Positions 1-6,328 of a stretch of DNA of 8,417 bases are shown one piece after another (positions within the stretch are counted from its first letter, which is position 1; the number at the start of each line of letters is the position of its first letter). The notes under the pieces were generated by a model. It saw only the letters and a list, made by a program, of their open reading frames with translations. It had not been told where the DNA came from and made no database searches. The position numbers were made by a program, and so were the translations under genes. The DNA lies in contig JAJYBX010000061.1 of the NCBI GenBank assembly GCA_021778785.1, forward strand, positions 1 through 8,417, written 5' to 3'. Source of the DNA: Acidobacteriota bacterium (lineage in GTDB: Bacteria > Acidobacteriota > Holophagae > Holophagales > Holophagaceae).

Positions 1-838
1 TCCGTCCCACGGCCTCGGTGAGCCGGGCGGGGAAGGCCTCCCCCTCGGCCAGCACGAGGATCAGGGGGTCCCGGTCGGAGTGGAGGCGGATCCGGGGCCC
101 CGAGAGCCCGGTCTCCCGGGTCTGGGGCCGGGTCTCCGACCCCCCCGGATCGAAGCCCTTGAGGTCCTGCTGGGCCTGGGCCCGGCGGGCCTCCTGCAGC
201 CACTGCCGGTAGCGGCCCAGGAGCTGGGGGTCCAGGGTGTCGGCGAAGCGCATCCCCCAGAACCGGTCCCCGAAGTAGGCCACGCGCACGGGCATCACGA
301 GGCTGACGTTCCCCGCGATGCGGAATTCCACGGTGGAGGTGGCGTTCAGGCGCAGGACCTGGGGCAGGCTCGCCACGTGCTCGGGGGGCGACAGCTCCAG
401 GCCGTCCATGCCGAAGGCCAGGGCGGCGCCGTCCTTCACGTTGCTCTGCTGGTCGGCGAAGGAGCAGGCCACGGGCCGGTCGGGCACGTAGTCCGCCAGC
501 CGGTGGGCCTCCGTGGCCCGCAGCAGGCGCGGCGGGGCGAGGCGGCAGGCCTCCAGGCCCTGGAAGCGGCCGTGACCCAGGAACTCCACCACCGCCTCGA
601 AGGGCAGGCCCCGGTCCGCGAGGCCCAGGGTGAGGCGGACGCCGGGCTTGACCTGCCACTGGCCCCGCGTCACGTCATCCAGGCCCACGACGAGGCGGTC
701 CGGCGCCTCGGCCAGGAGGCGGAACTCGCCGTGGAAGGCCCCGAAGGCCAGCCGCACGGAGCCGCCGGACAGGCAGAGGCGCTGGAAGACCATCCGGATG
801 GCTTCGGGGTCCTCCTTGTTCAGGCCGGGGGAGCTCAT
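1..838 (-). CDS. YcgR/PilZ-like protein, degenerate c-di-GMP site (3' end outside window)
   Basis: The frame opens at ATG 838 (MSSPGLNKEDPEA...) and runs without a stop to base 1, so at least 279 residues are present and the C-terminus is missing. Residues about 20-105 read like a YcgR-type N-terminal beta domain (alternating hydrophobic strands, ending in a C-R-L-A-P-P-R-L-L-R-like segment). Residues about 106-215 read like a PilZ barrel ending in a helix (V-E-F-R-I ... V-R-V-A-Y-F-G ... G-M-R-F-A-D ... L-G-R-Y-R-Q-W-L). Known PilZ proteins bind c-di-GMP through RxxxR and D/NxSxxG. Here the first region reads RATEAHR (107-113), and the second reads A-F-G-M-D-G-L (141-147) with the expected Asp and Ser replaced. 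I infer a PilZ fold that probably does not bind c-di-GMP. From residue about 249 a new segment (P-L-I-L-V-L-A-E-G-E) could begin a receiver-like domain. No strong ribosome-binding site precedes the ATG. It may be cotranscribed with the GH130 gene, 77 bases upstream. Alternative: a generic uncharacterised beta protein. Confidence 0.6.
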   Translation of the reverse strand, partial: MSSPGLNKEDPEAIRMVFQRLCLSGGSVRLAFGAFHGEFRLLAEAPDRLVVGLDDVTRGQWQVKPGVRLTLGLADRGLPFEAVVEFLGHGRFQGLEACRLAPPRLLRATEAHRLADYVPDRPVACSFADQQSNVKDGAALAFGMDGLELSPPEHVASLPQVLRLNATSTVEFRIAGNVSLVMPVRVAYFGDRFWGMRFADTLDPQLLGRYRQWLQEARRAQAQQDLKGFDPGGSETRPQTRETGLSGPRIRLHSDRDPLILVLAEGEAFPARLTEAVGR

Positions 839-853
839 GCCCGGCTTATCGGG

Positions 854-886
854 ACCCGGGCGGAGGACTCAAGCCCTGGCCCGGGT
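854..886. repeat. Inverted repeat between the GH130 gene and the PilZ-like gene
   Basis: The 8-base arms ACCCGGGC (854-861) and GCCCGGGT (879-886) are perfect reverse complements with a 17-base loop, in the 77-base gap between the GH130 stop and the next ATG. No T-run follows on the minus strand, so a classical intrinsic terminator is not supported. It could be a partial transcription attenuator, an RNA-stabilising hairpin or simply a GC-rich coincidence. The similar ACCCGGG/CCCGGGT arms of the palindrome at 4715-4732 are notable. Confidence 0.4.
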
Positions 887-915
887 GCCTCTGGGCAGGG
901 CCGCAGGTGGAGGAA

Positions 916-2373
916 TCAGGCCTGCAGAAGCGCCAGCAGGTCGTCGAGGGGAAGGCCCACGATGGCGGTGACCCGGTCGCTCATGGCATAGGGGAGGACG
1001 AGCTCCCGGCCGTGGACGAGCGCGCCGCAGCTGTAGACGACGTTCGGCACATAGCCCTCCCTTCCCGTGCCCTCCGGCACCAGGAGGGGTTCACGCAGGC
1101 GGCCGAGCACCTTCCGGGGATCCTGGAGGTCGAGCAGTGCCGCGCCAATGCAGTATCTGCGCATGGGTCCGACGCCGTGGGTGATCACCAGCCAGCCGGC
1201 CTCGGTCTCGATGGGCGATCCGCAGTTCCCGACCTTCACGGATTCCCACAGCTCCGCGGGACGCAGGAGGGGTTCCGCCTCGCTCCAGTAGTGGGGATTG
1301 TCCGAGAACATGATGAAGAGGTTCTCGTCATCCTGCCGGGAGAGCATCGCGTAGCTGCCATCGATCCGCCGGGGGAAGAGCGCCATGCCCTTGTTCTGCA
1401 CCGCCGCGCCATTGAGGGTGAGCACGCGGAAGTGGAGGAAGTCCCGGGTCTCGATGAGCTGGGGGAGGACCGATCGCCCGTTGTAGGCCGTGTAGGTGGC
1501 GTAGTACATCACCGTCCCGTCGTCCTCCACGAAGCGGACGAAGCGGGCGTCCTCGATGCCGTGGCTCTCGTTCGACGAGACGGGGAAGAGCGCCCGCTCA
1601 CCCATGGCCAGCCCGGGAGAGAAGTCGATCTCGTAGTTGGATTCGGCGAGCCACTGGATGCCGTGGAGGGTGTTCTTGAGGTCCTGGGTGACGGGCCGGG
1701 CCTCCCGCCGGAGGCGGAGCATGCTCCGGTCGAGGTCGCTCCGGGAGAAGTCCTCCCGGAGCGGTTCCAGGACGGCTGCGGCATGGGCGTTGTCGAAGCC
1801 CATCTCGTGCAGCTTGACGAGGAACGGCCCCTTCTTGTAGCTCGGGTTGGGGTCCACTTCCGGAACCGTCACGTAGCGGGAGACGGGGTCCAGGCTGAGG
1901 TTTCCATCGGGGCCGATCAGGCCGGTGCGGAACTCGATGGAGGAGATGTGCCCTTCGCCGGTGGCCCGCAGGCTCAGGATGAACCGCAGGGAACCCTCCG
2001 GAAGGCCACCCTGATCAGGATGGGGAACGATGGAGGGATTGAAGAGGGCGGCGGATTCCAGTGCGTATTCCCCAGAGAAGAGGGCGCCGATGAGCAGGCG
2101 GCGGGCGCGGGAGAGGGGACGCTGGGTGAAGACGTGGGAAGCCACCCGTTCGAAGGTCGCCAGGAGGGGCGACTCCAGGTCGAGGTGCCGGGAGTCGAAT
2201 TCCCGGAGCACGGCCTCCAGTTCCCGGGCGGCATCCTCCTCGCTCAGGGCAAGGGCGCGGCCGATGATGGTGGTGATGCGCTGGACATGGGAGGGGATGA
2301 AGGGCCGGAGGATGACCCGGGCGCTCTCGGGAACGAGCGAAACGTCGTGATGGCGAAGCGTGAGGGGGGTCAT
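916..2373 (-). CDS. GH130 family glycosidase/mannoside phosphorylase
   Basis: This 485-residue protein has the five-bladed beta-propeller signatures of glycoside hydrolase family 130, whose members phosphorolyse or hydrolyse beta-linked mannosides. Visible motifs are F-N-P-S-I-V (111-116), G-I-E-D-A-R-F (272-278; Asp275 lies where GH130 enzymes carry the proton-donor Asp), N-K-G-M-A-L-F-P-R (327-335) followed by G-S-Y-A-M-L-S-R (339-346), G-N-C-G-S-P-I-E-T (382-390), Y-V-P-N-V-V-Y-S-C-G (441-450) and P-Y-A-M-S-D (461-466). A helical N-terminal extension of about 100 residues makes it longer than the usual 300-350-residue members, as in the long GH130 group. No signal peptide is seen, so it should be cytoplasmic. 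The ATG overlaps the stop of the upstream glycosyltransferase (ATGA) and is preceded by AAGGA, which indicates coupled translation and a shared pathway. Phosphorylase versus hydrolase, and the exact mannoside, cannot be told from sequence alone. Confidence 0.88.
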   Translation of the reverse strand: MTPLTLRHHDVSLVPESARVILRPFIPSHVQRITTIIGRALALSEEDAARELEAVLREFDSRHLDLESPLLATFERVASHVFTQRPLSRARRLLIGALFSGEYALESAALFNPSIVPHPDQGGLPEGSLRFILSLRATGEGHISSIEFRTGLIGPDGNLSLDPVSRYVTVPEVDPNPSYKKGPFLVKLHEMGFDNAHAAAVLEPLREDFSRSDLDRSMLRLRREARPVTQDLKNTLHGIQWLAESNYEIDFSPGLAMGERALFPVSSNESHGIEDARFVRFVEDDGTVMYYATYTAYNGRSVLPQLIETRDFLHFRVLTLNGAAVQNKGMALFPRRIDGSYAMLSRQDDENLFIMFSDNPHYWSEAEPLLRPAELWESVKVGNCGSPIETEAGWLVITHGVGPMRRYCIGAALLDLQDPRKVLGRLREPLLVPEGTGREGYVPNVVYSCGALVHGRELVLPYAMSDRVTAIVGLPLDDLLALLQA

Positions 2374-4652
2374 GGGTCCTTGCTCGCCTGGGCGGCGATG
2401 GGGTGCTCGGCGAAGCTCATTTCGGCGAGGGAGAGGTGGAAGGCGAGGGTCGATTCCGTACCCTGGTTCTCATTGACCCGATCGTGGTGCAGTCCGTCGC
2501 CGCAGCCTCCGGTGCTGGAGTCGTAGAGCGGCAGGCCGAGGTCGTTGCGGCCCAGGAACCACTCGAAAGCCCGCTTGGCCTCCCGGGACCAGGCGGGATC
2601 CCGGGTGGCGCGGAAGGCCTCGAGGCAGGCCGAGACCATCGCCTGCGCCTCCACGGGCTGCTGGTCGAAGTAGGCGTGGCCCCCATCCCGCTCGTAGAAG
2701 CCGTCGCTGCCGATGGGCCGGAAGTGGCCGGCCTGGGTCTTCTGCACGGAGGCCAGCCAGCCCAGAGACTTGAGGCCGATCTCCAGGGCCCGGGGATGGG
2801 GCATGACTTGGCCGCTCACGAGCAGGGCCTGGCTGAGGCGCGCGTTGTCGTAGGTGGCGATCGGCTCGAACCACGGCCAGTGCTCGGTGGCGCAGTCCTC
2901 CCACAACCGGACGAGCTGGGCCGTCAACCGCTCCCGCAGGGTCTCCGCCAGCACCTGGCCCGGGAAACGGCGCAGGTACTCGTGGATCCCCAGCAGGGTG
3001 AAGGCCCAGGCCCTCGGGGAGGAGAAGGACTCCGTCATGGGCAGGCCCCGTTCGAAGAGCAGGGCCGCCAGTTTCCGGTGGCCCTCGTTGCGGGAGCGGC
3101 TCGCGCCGGAACCCGCCGCCCACAGCGCCCGGGCGTGGCTGTCCTCGCTGCCCGAGTCCTCCAGCCATTGCCGGCCGTAGCTCATGAAATTGCGGAAGCG
3201 GCCCGTCCCCTGGTTCAGGGCGGCGGCGAGGAAGGCGAGGTAGCTCGTGGCAAGGCGGTCCAGGCTCTCCGAGGGAGGGCGCCCGCCGAGTTCGTCCAGC
3301 AGGTTGCAGAGGATGAAGGCCCGGGCGTTGTCGTCGGTGCAGTAGCCCTCGTGGAAGTTGGGCACGGTGAACGTGGCGTGCTGGAGGATCCCGGTGCCGT
3401 CGCTCATGCGGAGGACATGGTCGAGGCGGAGGGGGGGCAGGTCGTAGGGCCGGCTGGCCAGCGTCCACCCTGCGAAGGCCGCCCTGGGCGCGACCCTCCG
3501 CTCGCTGCGGGCCCGTTGGAACGATTCGAGGAAACGCTGCGCCACCGCCGGCCAGATCATCCCGCGCCCGAGCCGGTGGGCCTCCTCCCGGGTCCCCTGC
3601 AGGAGGACTGGATCGTCGAGGTAGGCGCACACGCCCTCGGCGATGGCCCGCGGGTCGCGGAAGGGGACCAGGATGCCCCGCCCGTCGGCCAGCAGTTCCT
3701 GGGCGTGCCAGTAGGGCGTGGAGACCACGGCCTTGCCGGCCCCGAAGACATAGGCCAGGGTGCCCGAGGTGATCTGGGCCTCGTTGAGGTAGGGCGTGAG
3801 GTAGATGTCCGAGGCGCCGATGAACTCCTTCAGGTCGTCGAGGGAGACGAAGCGGTTGTAGAAGATGACGTGATCCTTCACCCCGCGGTCCTCGGCCAGA
3901 CGCTCCAGGCCGAGGCGGTAGCTCTCACCCTCGCGGGCCACGAGATGGGGATGGGTGGCCCCCAGCACGAGGTAGACCACGTTTGGATGCCGTTTCACGA
4001 TCTCGGGTAGCGCCTCGATGGCGTACTCGATGCCCTTGCCCGGCCCGAGGAGCCCGAAGGTGAGCAGAACCTTCCGGCCTTCCACCCCGAACTGCGCCTT
4101 GTAGAAGCTCGAATCGAGGAGGGGCATGTCCGGGATGCCGTGCGGGATGATGTCCACCCTGCTGTCGGGGACCCCGTAAGTATCGCGCAGGATCTCCGCA
4201 CCCTTGCGGGCCATCACCACGAGGCGGTCGCTGCGCCGGAGCAGTTCCTCCATCACCTTCCGCTGTTCGGGGTTCGGCTCGCGCAGCACCGTGTGGAGCG
4301 TGGTCACCACGGGCATGCGGACTTCCTTGAGGAGGGCCAGCAGATGGCTTCCGGCGGGCCCGCCGTAGATGCCGAATTCGTGCTGGACGCACAGCACGTC
4401 CGCATTGTCGAAATTCAGGAAGTCGGCTGCGCGCCGGTAGGAGTCCAGGTCCTTCTCGTCGAGTTCGAAGCGGACGCGGGGAGGATAGTCGTAATCCTCG
4501 ATGCGGTCGTTCACCGCGCCGGCGTAGCAGTGGGAAACCGGGGCCGCCTCGGCCACGGCCTCGCAGAGATCATGGGTGAAGGTGGCGATGCCGCAGAGCC
4601 GCGGCAGGTATCCGCCCAGGAAGGCGATGCGATCCGGCAGCGTGGAGTCCAT
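2370..4652 (-). CDS. GT4 glycosyltransferase with C-terminal helical carbohydrate-active-like domain
   Basis: I place the start at ATG 4652 (MDSTLPDRIAFLGGYLPR), giving 760 residues, because GAGGGGAA lies 7 bases upstream. The longer frame to 4751 would add 33 low-quality residues across a terminator-like palindrome. Residues about 1-385 form a GT-B, GT4-type transferase: the glycine-rich N-terminal loop F-L-G-G-Y-L-P-R (11-18), C-V-Q-H-E-F-G-I-Y-G-G (88-98), I-P-H-G-I-P-D (169-175), F-G-L-L-G-P-G-K-G (199-207) and the sugar-nucleotide region N-E-A-Q-I-T-S-G-T-L (290-299), in which the second Glu of the usual E-x7-E motif is absent. Residues about 405-745 are a separate all-helical domain with conserved acidic and aromatic motifs: G-Y-C-T-D-D-N-A-R (436-444), E-D-S-H-A-R (503-508), Y-D-N-A-R (601-605), F-D-Q-Q-P (662-666) and N-E-N-Q-G-T-E-S-T (727-735). 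This layout resembles an (alpha/alpha)6 barrel. Coupling to the GH130 gene suggests synthesis of a mannose-containing glycan; the donor and acceptor are unknown. Confidence 0.85.
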   Translation of the reverse strand: MDSTLPDRIAFLGGYLPRLCGIATFTHDLCEAVAEAAPVSHCYAGAVNDRIEDYDYPPRVRFELDEKDLDSYRRAADFLNFDNADVLCVQHEFGIYGGPAGSHLLALLKEVRMPVVTTLHTVLREPNPEQRKVMEELLRRSDRLVVMARKGAEILRDTYGVPDSRVDIIPHGIPDMPLLDSSFYKAQFGVEGRKVLLTFGLLGPGKGIEYAIEALPEIVKRHPNVVYLVLGATHPHLVAREGESYRLGLERLAEDRGVKDHVIFYNRFVSLDDLKEFIGASDIYLTPYLNEAQITSGTLAYVFGAGKAVVSTPYWHAQELLADGRGILVPFRDPRAIAEGVCAYLDDPVLLQGTREEAHRLGRGMIWPAVAQRFLESFQRARSERRVAPRAAFAGWTLASRPYDLPPLRLDHVLRMSDGTGILQHATFTVPNFHEGYCTDDNARAFILCNLLDELGGRPPSESLDRLATSYLAFLAAALNQGTGRFRNFMSYGRQWLEDSGSEDSHARALWAAGSGASRSRNEGHRKLAALLFERGLPMTESFSSPRAWAFTLLGIHEYLRRFPGQVLAETLRERLTAQLVRLWEDCATEHWPWFEPIATYDNARLSQALLVSGQVMPHPRALEIGLKSLGWLASVQKTQAGHFRPIGSDGFYERDGGHAYFDQQPVEAQAMVSACLEAFRATRDPAWSREAKRAFEWFLGRNDLGLPLYDSSTGGCGDGLHHDRVNENQGTESTLAFHLSLAEMSFAEHPIAAQASKDP

Positions 4653-4697
4653 CGGGAGGTTCCCCTCGATCTCTGTGCCACGTTCAACGCGCCCAGT

Positions 4698-4713
4698 TGT
4701 CAAAAACAGGATA
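4698..4713 (-). promoter_or_regulatory. Possible promoter elements for the GT4-GH130 unit
   Basis: Two weak alternatives are seen on the minus strand. TATCCT at 4713-4708 resembles a -10 box and matches similar elements upstream of two other genes in this window (5848 and 7448); it would start transcription about 45-50 bases before ATG 4652. TTGACA at 4703-4698 is a perfect -35 hexamer but has no convincing -10 at 16-18 bases (TGGCAC at 17). The first reading places the 18-base palindrome at 4715-4732 inside the promoter spacer. Confidence 0.25.
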
Positions 4714-4732
4714 ACACCCGGGATCCCGGGTG
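4704..4732 (-). terminator. Putative intrinsic terminator of meaB
   Basis: On the minus strand, 49 bases past the meaB stop, lies the perfect 18-base palindrome CACCCGGGATCCCGGGTG (4732-4715). It can fold as a 7-base-pair stem with a GATC loop, followed by TTATCCTGTTTTT. Stem plus T-rich tract is what a rho-independent terminator looks like, although the T-run is interrupted. A perfect DNA palindrome immediately upstream of the glycosyltransferase operon could equally be a dimeric repressor site. The two readings are not exclusive. Confidence 0.5.
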
Positions 4733-4780
4733 GAGGGGCGGGAGGCCCCACGCGCGAAGCGGGGCCGGACTCCGCTTTGC

Positions 4781-5719
4781 TCAGCCTTCGCCCAGGATGT
4801 CGGCCACGGCGGCATAGGGATCGGCGCGACCCTCGGCGATGGCCTGGATGGCGGCCTCCACGCGGGCCGGGCCGGCCTGGGCCTTGGCCTGGCGCACGGC
4901 CACCTCGGCCAGCAGGGACTCGAAGCGCAGCCGCGCCCGCTCCCGGGCCTTGCGGGCCAGGCCGCCGTGGGCCCGGAGCCAGGCGCCGTGGGCCCGGATC
5001 GCCTCCAGGAGGGCGGCCACCCCGTCGCCCTGCGCCGCCACCGTGCGGAGCACCGGCGGATCCCAGTCCCGGGGCGGGGAGAGGGATTTCATGGCCTCGA
5101 TCTCGCGCTCCACCTGGTCGGCGCCCTCGCGGTCGGCCTTGTTGATCACGAAGAGATCGGCCACTTCCATGATGCCGGCCTTGATGGCCTGGATCTCATC
5201 GCCCATGCCGGGCACCAGCACCACGCAGCAGGAGTGCACGCAGCTCACCACGTCCACCTCATCCTGGCCCACGCCCACGGTCTCCACGATCACCGTGTCG
5301 AAGCCGGCGGCGTCCAGGAGGTCGATGGCGTCCTGGGTGGCCCGGGCCAGGCCGCCCAGGGCGCCGCGGGTGGCCATGCTGCGGATGAAGATGCCCGGAT
5401 CGGCGGCGATCTTCTGCATGCGGATGCGGTCGCCCAGGATGGCGCCGCCGCTGAAGGGCGAGGTCGGGTCCACGGCGAGGATGCCCACCTTCCGGCCCTC
5501 CGCGCGGAGCGCGCGCGCGAGCTGGTCCGTGAGGGTGCTCTTGCCGGCCCCGGGCGAGCCCGTCAGCCCCACGACCGTGGCCCGGCCCAGCTGGGGCCAG
5601 AGCGAGGCCATGAGGGCCCGCGCTTCCGGGTGCCCGTTCTCCATCCAGGAGATGGCCCGGGCCAGGGCCCGCGGATGCCCGCGGCGCAGGGGCTCCAGCA
5701 GCTGGTCGGCGGTGTCCAT
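4781..5719 (-). CDS. meaB: Methylmalonyl-CoA mutase-associated GTPase MeaB
   Basis: This 312-residue P-loop GTPase of the G3E group acts in the cytoplasm. It guards and reactivates the B12-dependent methylmalonyl-CoA mutase by gating adenosylcobalamin loading, in the succinyl-CoA/propionyl-CoA route. Motifs are very clear: Walker A G-S-P-G-A-G-K-S-T (54-62), D-P-T-S-P-F-S-G-G-A-I-L-G-D-R (84-98), the switch II-like region E-T-V-G-V-G-Q-D-E (146-154) and the base-specificity motif N-K-A-D (193-196). The C-terminal helical region (about 250-310) matches the dimerisation arm of the family, and the length is normal. The start is ATG 5719 (MDTADQLLEPLRRGHPRALA), which begins the family's usual N-terminal helices. 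The only SD-like sequence, GGGGA, sits unusually close to it. The frame stays open far upstream on this strand, but that part is antisense to two plus-strand genes. No mutase subunit gene is in the window, so meaB here is apart from its partner. It is divergent from the zinc-ribbon gene. Confidence 0.95.
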   Translation of the reverse strand: MDTADQLLEPLRRGHPRALARAISWMENGHPEARALMASLWPQLGRATVVGLTGSPGAGKSTLTDQLARALRAEGRKVGILAVDPTSPFSGGAILGDRIRMQKIAADPGIFIRSMATRGALGGLARATQDAIDLLDAAGFDTVIVETVGVGQDEVDVVSCVHSCCVVLVPGMGDEIQAIKAGIMEVADLFVINKADREGADQVEREIEAMKSLSPPRDWDPPVLRTVAAQGDGVAALLEAIRAHGAWLRAHGGLARKARERARLRFESLLAEVAVRQAKAQAGPARVEAAIQAIAEGRADPYAAVADILGEG

Positions 5720-5890
5720 GTCCCCAGCATGGCAGGGGGGCCCTTCCCGCGGGAGCGGGGGCCTCCCCGTGACAGAAGTGTGGCTGTCCCTGTGACAAAG
5801 GCCCGGATTTCCTGGCATCCAGCCTCGCCCGGGGGGGCCCGATGGGCTACCCTGGACCTTCGGCCGCGGGGCCGACTGGAACCCAAGCAG
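5720..5890. promoter_or_regulatory. Divergent intergenic region between meaB and the zinc-ribbon gene
   Basis: These 171 bases must hold the promoters of both divergent units. Visible elements are a 10-base palindrome TCCCGCGGGA (5745-5754) near the meaB start, and GTGACA twice in direct orientation at 5769-5774 and 5792-5797, spaced 23 bases, about two helical turns. For the plus-strand unit there is TACCCT at 5848-5853 within TACCCTGGACC, a candidate -10 that would start transcription about 30 bases before ATG 5891. No good -35 hexamer is seen for either direction, so all of this is suggestive only. Confidence 0.3.
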
Positions 5891-6316
5891 ATGATCAGAA
5901 GGCCTTCTCCGTTGCCCGATCCGGTCCCCGGGGACCCGGCCCCCGACGAGGCCGCGACCCGGGCCCAGGGGGCCGCCCCCGCCGGCCCGCCCGTCCTCCT
6001 GACCAAGCGCGTCCCCGTGGCGCCCCCGGAGCCCTCCGCGCCCAGGGAGAAGATCTGCGCCGAGTGCGGGATCAAGTTCCACCTGGAGAGCGGCAAGAAG
6101 TTCTTCCTCTGCCCCGACTGCTACCGCCGCTCCTTCGCCCGCCAGCGGGGGGGGAAGGACGGGGCCCGCATCCTCACCCACATCACCTGCGTCCGGTGCG
6201 GAACGCAGGAATACCTGCCCTTCGTGCCCGAGGATCCCGCCAAGGCGCTGTGCCGGGCCTGTTTTGCCGCCGAGCGGCCGGAACCGAAGCGCCCTTCCAA
6301 GCATCCCCGTCGCTGA
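5891..6316 (+). CDS. Double CxxC zinc-ribbon protein
   Basis: This small protein of 141 residues starts at ATG 5891 (MIRRPSPLPDPVPGDP), the only Met in the frame. The ribosome-binding site is weak (GGAA at about 10 bases). Residues 1-52 are Pro/Ala-rich and probably disordered. Then come two zinc ribbons: Cys56-x2-Cys59 with Cys74-x2-Cys77 (C-A-E-C-G-I-K-F ... C-P-D-C), and Cys100-x2-Cys103 with Cys121-x2-Cys124 (C-V-R-C-G-T-Q-E-Y-L-P-F ... C-R-A-C-F). The second matches the CxxC-x17-CxxC pattern common in high-GC delta-proteobacteria and acidobacteria. The C-terminus is basic (KRPSKHPRR), consistent with nucleic-acid or ribosome contact, but no function is established. No membrane segment is seen. 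The next gene follows 12 bases after the stop, so the two are probably cotranscribed. A later start at GTG within the Pro-rich part is possible and would not affect the zinc domains. Confidence 0.78.
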   Translation: MIRRPSPLPDPVPGDPAPDEAATRAQGAAPAGPPVLLTKRVPVAPPEPSAPREKICAECGIKFHLESGKKFFLCPDCYRRSFARQRGGKDGARILTHITCVRCGTQEYLPFVPEDPAKALCRACFAAERPEPKRPSKHPRR

Positions 6317-6328
6317 ACCGGAGTCTCC

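Noticed and set aside
80..991. 303-codon plus-strand open frame at the left end
   Set aside because: Opposite to the PilZ-like frame, which has a domain-like beta pattern; the plus frame is His/Gly/Glu-rich and also crosses the end of the GH130 gene.
907..2526. 539-codon plus-strand open frame
   Set aside because: Antisense to the GH130 gene and the end of the glycosyltransferase; composition (H, G, E, V-rich) is typical of the complement of GC-biased codons and no family is recognisable.
2403..4010. 535-codon plus-strand open frame
   Set aside because: Antisense shadow of the glycosyltransferase, with no motif or ribosome-binding site; the minus-strand frame has clear GT4 motifs.
4653..4751. 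Upstream start for the glycosyltransferase (33 extra residues)
   Set aside because: The extension is Pro/Gly-rich, crosses the terminator-like palindrome, and ATG 4652 has its own SD and begins the GT-B first strand.
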